Assembly (NCBI GenBank): GCA_011330645.1
Contig: DRQB01000017.1
Location: forward strand, 1 to 10,238
Length of the DNA: 10,238 nucleotides
Reading direction: 5' to 3'
Source of the DNA: Campylobacterota bacterium
Lineage (GTDB): Bacteria; Campylobacterota; Campylobacteria; Campylobacterales; Sulfurovaceae
Below the pieces are notes generated by a model. It saw only the letters and a list, made by a program, of their open reading frames with translations, was not told the DNA's origin and did not search any database. Below, one piece after another: positions 1 through 5,696 of the stretch. The stretch's first letter is position 1. Each line of letters opens with the position of its first letter. The position numbers and the translations under genes were made by a program.

Positions 1-1423
1 CATAACAACCACCACCAGAATTTCTGATATCACCTTTAGCAAATCTTGCTTCACCATATCTGTCTGTTACACGGAACGGGTTCGTGTCATCATTCATGTT
101 AGGGTTTTGGAAGTGCGTTGGGTGACATGATTGACATGCTTGTGAGCGTCCAGCAGCATCAGGCATAGGAACCATCGCAAGGTGGAAACCGTGTACCGCT
201 TCAGAAAGAGGTTTTGCTTTGACTGTTTTGTATCCAGAAGCTGTCACTCTTGGTTCTTGAAGGTTACCAGAAACATTATCACCATGACAGTCAGTACAGT
301 TTACAAAACCAACTTTACCAAGTCTGTTAATCGCTGCATTTGAGTCATAATGTTCTAAGAACTTTGTTCCATGGTGTGCATCGTGAAGAGAAAGGATGTT
401 AATCGAACCTTCTGAAAGTCTCGCCATATACTCTGAAGTATCTGGGTATGTTTTCCAGTAATCATACTCTGCATCACCTTGGTGGAGACCTTCATCTCTA
501 GCCATTTGTGCTGCTTTACCTGTACGTGAGTGACAAGCATAACAGTTAGGAATATCGACTGGGTTTGTTCCAAAGTATGAAACAGTTTTCCCGTTTGGTT
601 GTTTAATCTGTTTACCATCATGTGTATGAAGTTCAACCGTAGAATATTGGAAAGGTTGGAAATCTTTTTCTGTAACAGAACGTAAAGACCCTTTTCTTCT
701 ACTGTCATTAAAGGCTGTCATAGGAAGACCTAATGAATCCCATAAGTGTGAAGCAGTAAGGATAAGTTTCACATCTTTAACTGGAGGCACAAGTGTATCT
801 GTCATAACGATGTTACCACCACCTTTTCCTGCATAGGTCATATAACCAGTCATTGGTGCACCTGAAGGACCATGATCCACTTTTACAGGAATCTGACGAC
901 CAACTCTAAGTCTGTCTTTGGCCTTTGAACCTTTAGGAATAGTACCTTCGAGGTCTTTGTAGATAAAGAGGTGTGTCCATACGTAGTTGGCTACGTTATC
1001 ACCTGGGCTGTCTAAGTGTCCATCTCCATCCGCATCTTTGGCTACAGACCAGTATTTCATCTTGTTACCTTCTGAGAACGAGTTGTCTCTGGTGTAAGCA
1101 AATACTTTTACATTGTCTTTTGGAGTGAGAAGTTTAGGAAGTTTCCCTTTTTTTCCTACTTTAATCGCTTGTGACTGGATAGAGTTATATGGTGGAATTA
1201 CACAACAGTAACTCATGTCAAAACCAACACAGTGCATACCAAGTTCGTAGTTTACGAACATACTATAGTCTGCTGTTGGTTGATATGCCTCTCCACCTTT
1301 TACTTTTACTTTTTCTAGGTTATCCATGCCAAATGGTGGTGTTTTGTCATAGCCAGAAGCAGCAAAAGTTACAGTAGCTAGTAGTGAAGCAGCCACTGTA
1401 CTTTTTACAATTTTTGAAATCAT
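1..1423 (-). CDS. Secreted multihaem c-type cytochrome (3' end outside window)
   Basis: The reading frame is open from the ATG at 1423 to the window edge: 474 codons, no stop, no frameshift. Residues 1-22 look like a Sec signal peptide (Lys near the N-terminus, hydrophobic core, cleavage near TFAA/SG), so the protein should act in the periplasm or at the cell surface. Three covalent haem-attachment CxxCH motifs are visible: CYACH at 294-298, CTDCH at 376-380 and CQSCH at 430-434. The first ~290 residues have no CxxCH, but contain a Cys cluster (C65, C73, C74 within GMHCVGFDMSYCC) and an Asp-rich, EF-hand-like loop (D130, D132, D134, G135, D138). The last visible residues are C473-Y474, and a further haem motif may straddle the edge. 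AAGGAGA at 1435-1429 fixes the start. Electron transfer is a safe family-level role; the partner and substrate cannot be named. The upstream gene is on the same strand but 228 bp away, so the cytochrome probably has its own promoter. Confidence 0.9.
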   Translation of the reverse strand, partial: MISKIVKSTVAASLLATVTFAASGYDKTPPFGMDNLEKVKVKGGEAYQPTADYSMFVNYELGMHCVGFDMSYCCVIPPYNSIQSQAIKVGKKGKLPKLLTPKDNVKVFAYTRDNSFSEGNKMKYWSVAKDADGDGHLDSPGDNVANYVWTHLFIYKDLEGTIPKGSKAKDRLRVGRQIPVKVDHGPSGAPMTGYMTYAGKGGGNIVMTDTLVPPVKDVKLILTASHLWDSLGLPMTAFNDSRRKGSLRSVTEKDFQPFQYSTVELHTHDGKQIKQPNGKTVSYFGTNPVDIPNCYACHSRTGKAAQMARDEGLHQGDAEYDYWKTYPDTSEYMARLSEGSINILSLHDAHHGTKFLEHYDSNAAINRLGKVGFVNCTDCHGDNVSGNLQEPRVTASGYKTVKAKPLSEAVHGFHLAMVPMPDAAGRSQACQSCHPTHFQNPNMNDDTNPFRVTDRYGEARFAKGDIRNSGGGCY

Positions 1424-1441
1424 TTTAGTCTCCTTTTAAAT

Positions 1442-1455
1442 TTGATTACAATCAA
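1442..1455. promoter_or_regulatory. FNR-type palindrome upstream of the cytochrome gene
   Basis: TTGATTACAATCAA matches the FNR consensus TTGAT-N4-ATCAA at every defined position. It lies 6 nt upstream of the cytochrome Shine-Dalgarno sequence, centred about 25 nt before the start codon. That is too close to the start for a class II activator site at -41.5. If it is functional it more likely lies downstream of the transcription start and acts as a roadblock or repressor site. A CRP/FNR-family regulator responding to oxygen or nitrogen oxides would suit a respiratory cytochrome, but this rests on the motif alone. Confidence 0.45.
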
Positions 1456-1610
1456 TTTTTACATGAATGTGGTTAAGATTACTTTAAAAAATGACATTAA
1501 TGTATAAAATTGATGAACTGTGTCACATAATAAAATATTATTATTCTTTTTAAGAATATTTGTTATAAGCTAGAGTGAAATTGGATGTGTTTATTGGATT
1601 TTTTTAGAGT

Positions 1611-1646
1611 ATTTACGTCATCTAAAAAAGGATAAATGACGTAAAT
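1611..1646. repeat. 11-bp perfect inverted repeat downstream of the MORN-like gene
   Basis: ATTTACGTCAT (1611-1621) and ATGACGTAAAT (1636-1646) are perfectly complementary across a 14-nt A-rich spacer. The repeat begins 5 nt after the stop codon of the leftward gene ending at 1652. It could be a 3' stabilising or terminating hairpin for that operon, but there is no U-run after the stem on the minus strand (the sequence there is ACTCTAAAAAAA). A dimeric operator in the cytochrome upstream region is the alternative. Confidence 0.5.
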
Positions 1647-1651
1647 TGTAC

Positions 1652-2230
1652 TTATTTGATACGTTCTTTTTCTGGAGCATCTTTAGGCATAAGACCATAT
1701 TTGGCAAGATCAACAAGTGTTTCTTTTCTTTTATCTTTTAAGAGTTTGACCATCACGGGATTTCTATCCATTTTGAACTCCTGTGTAAAGGTTACTTTCC
1801 CATTATGATCATAATACTTTTTAACCCCCACTTTATAATTATGTTTATAAAACACTTCTGAAGATTTAAAACCTTCATAATCCCATTCTGTCATGACGCC
1901 TTCACGTCTACCCATATTGTAGTTTACCTGACTACCAAGTTGTCCATTATCATAATAAATTTTTTGTATGTTATGTTTCTGTCCATTGACATATTCTACA
2001 ACGAGTTTCTTTTTACCATTGTCATAGTATGAAGTATATACACCATTCTCTTTGCCATTCTCAAAATTGACTTTTGATTTTACCTTATGTTTATCATTGT
2101 ACCACCAAGTCATACCTTGGCGTATACCATCAACATAGGTTGATTTTTGTGCATGATCTTCTATTATATACTCTTTGGCATGTACAAATGTAAATACTAA
2201 AGGAAGAATTAAAAGTGTTAAAAATTTCAT
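1652..2230 (-). CDS. Exported MORN-like (YwqK-type) repeat protein, second of a tandem pair
   Basis: This 192-residue protein begins with a probable signal peptide (MKFLTLLILPLVFTFVHA, cleavage near HA/KE) with no lipobox Cys, so it is predicted periplasmic or secreted. The mature part is built of ~23-residue units with the pattern YY-DNG-x-x-x-x-x-V-x-Y-x-NG-x-x-x-G, clearest at residues 45-155. This is the MORN variant found in proteins labelled YwqK-family antitoxin. It shares layout and the C-terminal block KMDRxP...TLVDL with the gene just upstream, so the two are paralogues from a tandem duplication. Some units are degraded here (for example NYKVGVKKYYDHNG), suggesting divergence. The start is supported by AAGGAGT at 2241-2235. 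The gene follows its paralogue after 15 nt, so they are almost certainly co-transcribed. Function is unknown: a repeat scaffold with no enzymatic motif. Confidence 0.8.
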   Translation of the reverse strand: MKFLTLLILPLVFTFVHAKEYIIEDHAQKSTYVDGIRQGMTWWYNDKHKVKSKVNFENGKENGVYTSYYDNGKKKLVVEYVNGQKHNIQKIYYDNGQLGSQVNYNMGRREGVMTEWDYEGFKSSEVFYKHNYKVGVKKYYDHNGKVTFTQEFKMDRNPVMVKLLKDKRKETLVDLAKYGLMPKDAPEKERIK

Positions 2231-2245
2231 AATGACTCCTTACTG

Positions 2246-2926
2246 TTAGTCTACCTTTCGGTTATTAGGATTAAAGTCTAATCCTTTTAGCGCCTCTACT
2301 GTGGCATCAGGCTTCTTTGCTTGTACTTTTTTCATAAGATCAATAGGTCTATCCATTTTATAGGTAAGTGTCTTAATGACTTTACCTTTTTTGTCGTACC
2401 AACGCTTTTCACCCTCTTTATAGCCATGTTTATACGTTACTTCATTATTGAGTGTACCATCTTCATTATACTCTTTTTGTAATCCTTCTTTTTTCCCATG
2501 AATATAATTGACCTCGGAAGCAAGTTTCCCTGTATTGAAATAGTATTTTTCAGTACCCTCTTTATTGTCATTCACATAGTTTACTTCTATACGGAGTTTA
2601 CCATCTGAAAAGAAAGTTTTATTGTTTCCTTCTCTTTTCCCCATGTTGTAGTTAATCCGTTCGAGGTGGTTACCTTCTCTATCATACCAATCCATGGCAC
2701 CATGACGTTTCCCCTCAACATAGGTGACTTTATAGGCTAGTTCTCCCGTATTGTAGTAAGCTTTTTCTAAACCATCTTTGACACCTTCTTCTGTATCAGT
2801 ACGGGTACCATCTTTATAATTGATTTGTGATTTGAGCACACCATTTTTAAAATGTTCAGTTACGAGTTCTGCATGGAGTGCAGTTGTGCCTAAAAAAGCC
2901 AGTGTAAGTAAAGTAAATTTGTTCAT
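2246..2926 (-). CDS. Exported MORN-like (YwqK-type) repeat protein, first of a tandem pair
   Basis: This 226-residue protein has a signal peptide at residues 1-19 (MNKFTLLTLAFLGTTALHA, cleavage before Glu20). Six to seven consecutive ~23-24-residue repeats follow at about residues 21-193. Each has an aromatic-rich strand, a turn of the N-x-G or D-G type, a second strand ending V-x-Y, and a closing G-K-x-x-G. Good examples start at residues 76 (YDREG), 100 (FFSDG), 124 (YYFNTG) and 148 (EYNEDG). Such repeats fold as stacked beta-hairpins and often bind surfaces or partners. The charged C-terminal segment after residue 194 resembles that of the downstream paralogue. A GAGGA Shine-Dalgarno sits about 11 nt before the ATG, a little far but usable. 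It is the first gene of the operon, with a -10 box at 3005-3000. The antitoxin label used for this family is not supported here, because both proteins appear to be exported and no toxin gene is adjacent. Confidence 0.83.
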   Translation of the reverse strand: MNKFTLLTLAFLGTTALHAELVTEHFKNGVLKSQINYKDGTRTDTEEGVKDGLEKAYYNTGELAYKVTYVEGKRHGAMDWYDREGNHLERINYNMGKREGNNKTFFSDGKLRIEVNYVNDNKEGTEKYYFNTGKLASEVNYIHGKKEGLQKEYNEDGTLNNEVTYKHGYKEGEKRWYDKKGKVIKTLTYKMDRPIDLMKKVQAKKPDATVEALKGLDFNPNNRKVD

Positions 2927-2958
2927 ATTGTAATTGTTCCTCTATTTAAATGTTATAA

Positions 2959-2978
2959 CATACGAATAAAATCGTATG
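2959..2978. repeat. Small inverted repeat in the leader of the MORN-like operon
   Basis: CATACGA (2959-2965) and TCGTATG (2972-2978) form a perfect 7-bp stem with a 6-nt loop. The 10-bp palindrome TGTTATAACA (2951-2960) partly overlaps it. Both lie between the predicted transcription start (~2993) and the ATG of the upstream MORN-like gene. They could be a 5' leader hairpin or an operator. No U-run follows, so a terminator for the CoA-binding gene is less likely. Confidence 0.35.
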
Positions 2979-2999
2979 CGTTAATTGTTAATGTGTATC

Positions 3000-3005
3000 A
3001 GTATA
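3000..3005 (-). promoter_or_regulatory. -10 box of the MORN-like operon promoter
   Basis: Read on the minus strand this is TATACT (5 of 6 to TATAAT). A weak TTTTGG sits about 17 bp upstream at 3028-3023. It would start transcription near 2993 and give a leader of about 65 nt. The poor -35 match is typical of this phylum. Confidence 0.45.
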
Positions 3006-3037
3006 GTATTTGTTGGCTTTTCCCAAAATGTATTCTA

Positions 3038-3469
3038 CTATGAAAACAGTGCTCTGTGCTCAACCATGGCACAATAATTTTGTACCACATTAATACCTGC
3101 GGCTTTGACGCGTTGGGCTGCTTCATTGTTGATAAGTTCTAGTTGTGTCCAATAGGTTTTAACATCACCACGTGCGATGACGGCATCAGCGATGGCATCA
3201 AGGGCTGCTGGTTTTCTAAAGACCACCACCATATCGACAGGGACATCAATCTCTGCTAAACTTCTGTAGACTTTTTCACCCAAAATCTCATCATGTTTAG
3301 GGTAAACAGGAATCATTTTATAGCCAGCATTTTTCAAATAATGTGCCACATGGTTACTGGCTTTTGTTGTATCGGGTGAAGCACCTAAAACAGCAATGGT
3401 CTTTGCTTCTTCAAAATATTTTTTCATCTCTTCTGGGTTTGAGTTTACTCTTGGTAATTCACATTCCAT
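3038..3469 (-). CDS. CoA-binding domain protein (YccU-like)
   Basis: This 143-residue protein is a single Rossmann-like CoA_binding_2 domain. The glycine-rich nucleotide loop is AVLGASPD (residues 26-33), followed by the helix SNHVAHYLKNAGYKMIPVYP, the strand VDMVVVFRKP (78-87), the block YWTQLELINNEAA (106-118) and the C-terminal AAGINVVQNYCAMVEH. This order matches E. coli YccU and the succinyl-CoA-synthetase-type CoA-binding domain; length is normal. The exact role is unknown, with a CoA or acyl-CoA ligand expected from the family. The frame continues upstream to an ATG at 3604, but that start would bury the first part of ilvA. The internal ATG at 3469 is preceded by AAAGGA at proper spacing and begins where homologues begin. 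It is transcribed divergently from ilvA. Confidence 0.88.
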   Translation of the reverse strand: MECELPRVNSNPEEMKKYFEEAKTIAVLGASPDTTKASNHVAHYLKNAGYKMIPVYPKHDEILGEKVYRSLAEIDVPVDMVVVFRKPAALDAIADAVIARGDVKTYWTQLELINNEAAQRVKAAGINVVQNYCAMVEHRALFS

Positions 3470-3522
3470 CTTTATGGGTCCTTTGGGTATAATTCGTCTA
3501 ATATAGTATCTAGGAAAGATTA
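3470..3522. promoter_or_regulatory. Divergent promoter region between the CoA-binding gene and ilvA
   Basis: These 53 bp must serve both directions. On the plus strand TATAAT at 3488-3493 is a perfect -10 box giving an ilvA leader of roughly 20 nt, with AGGAAAG as its Shine-Dalgarno just before the ATG at 3523. On the minus strand TATATT at 3505-3500 is a candidate -10 for the CoA-binding gene. The two boxes almost touch, so polymerase binding in one direction should interfere with the other. Confidence 0.6.
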
Positions 3523-4737
3523 ATGTTAGACTTAAACAAGATAAAAAAAGCTTATGAAAGAGTATTAGGTGTAGTACATCGTACCCCTTTTGCTTATGCC
3601 CCAATTTTGAGTGAGCTTTCTGGCTATGAAGTGTATCTTAAAAAAGAAAACCTTCAACGTACTGGAGCTTTTAAACTAAGAGGAGCTTTTAATAAAATAG
3701 CCTCTTTGGTAGCCTCTTCTGAAGATAAAAGGGGTGTGGTAGCAGCTTCAGCTGGGAACCATGCACAAGGGGTGGCTTTCTCTGCAAAACATTTTGGGAT
3801 TGATGCTACTATTGTAATGCCTGAATCTACTCCTTTAACGAAGATACAAGGCGTAAAAGAATTTGGTGCAAATGTCATTCTTCATGGGAGCAATTATGAT
3901 GAAGCGTATGCGTATGCTGTGACATTTGGAAAAGAAAAAAACTTTACTTTTGTACACCCTTTTACCGATGAAGAAGTTATGGCAGGACAGGGAACCGTCA
4001 CTTTGGAAATGTTTGAAGATGTTGATGATTTGGATGCACTTGTCATACCTGTAGGAGGAGGGGGGCTTATTTCGGGTATGTCAGTGGCATCTAAGGCACT
4101 TAAACCAGCGTGTAAAGTGATTGCCATTTCTTCTGCTGGAGCACCAGCAATGAAAAAATCATTTGATGCAAAGACTGCTATTGATACTACTTCTGTACGT
4201 ACTATTGCAGATGGTATTGCTGTACGTGATACTGCTTCTGAGACATTAGCGTATATATTAGAAAATGTGGACAGTTTTGAAACCGTATGTGAAGATGAGA
4301 TTGCTGCAGCCATACTCTTTTTACTTGAACGCCAAAAAGTTTTAGTAGAAGGGGCTGGTGCGGTAGGTGTTGCAGCACTATTACATAACAAGATTAATCT
4401 TCCCAAAGGTTCAAAGATAGGTATTGTTCTTAGTGGAGGTAACATTGATGTCACAATGCTTTCTCTTATTATAGAAAAAGGACTTATGAAATCTGCACGT
4501 AAAATGAAACTTTTAGTTACATTGATGGATAAGCCAGGAGCGTTGCAAGCCTTTACGGATATACTCACAGAAGTAGGAGCAAATATCGTTCAAATAGGTT
4601 ACGATAGAACGTCTACAGATTTGGAATTTGGGGATGCACATGTATCTGTGTCTTTAGAAACAAAGGGTGTAGAACATCAAGAAGAAATACGTCAAAAGTT
4701 AAGTGAAGGTGGATTTTCATTTAAAGAAGAACATTGA
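3523..4737 (+). CDS. ilvA: Threonine dehydratase (threonine deaminase) with one ACT domain
   Basis: This 404-residue PLP enzyme converts threonine to 2-oxobutyrate and ammonia, the committed step of isoleucine synthesis, in the cytoplasm. The fold-II PLP domain spans about residues 1-320. It has the Schiff-base lysine K51 in TGAFKLRGA, the substrate loop SAGNH (76-80), the phosphate-binding GGGG run at 178-181 within PVGGGGLISG, and SGGN at 304-307. A single C-terminal ACT domain (about 330-400, beginning KLLVTLMDKPGALQAF) marks the ~400-residue short form rather than the ~510-residue E. coli IlvA with a double regulatory domain. Feedback behaviour may differ accordingly. The ATG at 3523 has AGGAAAG upstream. 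Its TGA shares one base with the start codon of the next gene. Confidence 0.93.
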   Translation: MLDLNKIKKAYERVLGVVHRTPFAYAPILSELSGYEVYLKKENLQRTGAFKLRGAFNKIASLVASSEDKRGVVAASAGNHAQGVAFSAKHFGIDATIVMPESTPLTKIQGVKEFGANVILHGSNYDEAYAYAVTFGKEKNFTFVHPFTDEEVMAGQGTVTLEMFEDVDDLDALVIPVGGGGLISGMSVASKALKPACKVIAISSAGAPAMKKSFDAKTAIDTTSVRTIADGIAVRDTASETLAYILENVDSFETVCEDEIAAAILFLLERQKVLVEGAGAVGVAALLHNKINLPKGSKIGIVLSGGNIDVTMLSLIIEKGLMKSARKMKLLVTLMDKPGALQAFTDILTEVGANIVQIGYDRTSTDLEFGDAHVSVSLETKGVEHQEEIRQKLSEGGFSFKEEH

Positions 4738-5651
4738 TGATAGCAATGGATTTAGGGTCTAATACTTTACGTGTTTTAGAATATGACTGTAAGCAGAATA
4801 AACCACTTTCAATTTATGAAAAAGTAGTGAAAACAGCGGATGGCTTGGCATCTTCTGGACAGATTAATGCTGAGGCACTTCATCGGGTGATTGTTGCGAT
4901 AAAAGACGTACAGACACGTATAGATTTCTCTTCTCAACCTATCAAAGCGGTGACAACAGAAGCTATACGTAGGGCTTCAAACTCTCATAAAATATTGGCA
5001 GAGATTCAAAAATCGACAGGGGTGCTCTTTGAGATTATCTCTGGAGAGGAAGAAGCAAGACTGACGCTACTTGCAGTAAAGCATAGACTTGAAAAATTGC
5101 AGTATGCCTCAGATACTTTTGTATTGATAGATATTGGAGGAGGTTCTACTGAACTGATTTTTCATTATGGAAAAGAAACAGTCAGTAAAAGTTTTCCTAT
5201 TGGTATTGTAACGATTGCTCAAAGTTATGAAACTTTGGAAAATATTCAAGAGGCATTGCCTCATGAAATGTTGGACTTGCAGATGTTCTGTGCAGAAGTA
5301 TATGCTACCAAAGGTAAACCAAGTGCATTTGTAGCCACAGCAGGTACTCCCACAACTGTTGCTGCAATGAAGTTAGGATTTAATTATGAAACGTATGATG
5401 CTGCCAAAATAAATGGTACCTCACTCAAAAAAGAAGAGTTGGATTTTTATCTTCGCAAGTTGCTTTCTCTTCCTTTTGAAGAGCGAGAGATAGCTGTAGG
5501 TACAGGACGTTCAGATTTGATATCAGCAGGGATACTTATTTATAAACAACTTTATACGATGTTGGAGTTTGAAAATTGTGTAGTAATAGACGATGGACTG
5601 CGTGAGGGTGTGGCTTTGGTGATGTGTCTTGAAAACCCTAATAAACTCTAA
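4737..5651 (+). CDS. ppx: Ppx/GppA family phosphatase (exopolyphosphatase or pppGpp phosphatase)
   Basis: This 304-residue protein has the ASKHA-fold Ppx/GppA domain alone, without the C-terminal HD-like extension of the ~500-residue enzymes. Visible motifs are DLGSNT (5-10, first phosphate loop), AVTTEAIRRASN (71-82), ISGEEEARL (101-109, containing the likely catalytic glutamate), DIGGGSTEL (132-140, second phosphate loop), a TAGTPTT turn (201-207), GRSDLISAG (257-265) and DDGLREGV (285-292). The family hydrolyses terminal phosphate from polyphosphate and/or pppGpp; sequence alone does not separate the two. I chose the ATG at 4737, which overlaps the ilvA stop (TGATG). A TTG one codon earlier would add one residue. 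There is only a weak Shine-Dalgarno, so translational coupling to ilvA is likely. Confidence 0.9.
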   Translation: MIAMDLGSNTLRVLEYDCKQNKPLSIYEKVVKTADGLASSGQINAEALHRVIVAIKDVQTRIDFSSQPIKAVTTEAIRRASNSHKILAEIQKSTGVLFEIISGEEEARLTLLAVKHRLEKLQYASDTFVLIDIGGGSTELIFHYGKETVSKSFPIGIVTIAQSYETLENIQEALPHEMLDLQMFCAEVYATKGKPSAFVATAGTPTTVAAMKLGFNYETYDAAKINGTSLKKEELDFYLRKLLSLPFEEREIAVGTGRSDLISAGILIYKQLYTMLEFENCVVIDDGLREGVALVMCLENPNKL

Positions 5652-5662
5652 CCTTTTTTCGC

Positions 5663-5668
5663 TATAAT
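5663..5668 (+). promoter_or_regulatory. -10 box of the ilvBH promoter
   Basis: A perfect TATAAT lies in the 45-bp gap after the ppx stop codon, preceded by a T-rich stretch and no clear -35. Transcription would start near 5675, about 22 nt before the chosen ilvB start. That leaves no room for a leader-peptide attenuator of the enterobacterial ilv type. Confidence 0.6.
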
Positions 5669-5696
5669 CAGACAAAATATAATAATGGAGTGTGTA

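Noticed and set aside
355..708. Minus-strand frame of 117 codons
   Set aside because: It is a shifted frame inside the cytochrome gene, which is open without interruption through this stretch and carries the CxxCH motifs.
1511..1528. CRP-like site TGTGA-N6-TCATC upstream of the cytochrome gene (minus strand)
   Set aside because: One half-site is degenerate and it overlaps the likely core promoter; too weak to list.
1652..2926. YwqJK-type toxin-antitoxin module
   Set aside because: The repeats resemble YwqK, but both proteins have signal peptides and no toxin gene is adjacent.
3470..3604. Longer N-terminus for the CoA-binding protein
   Set aside because: It would overlap the ilvA start by 82 bp; the added residues have no family similarity, and the ATG at 3469 has a proper Shine-Dalgarno.
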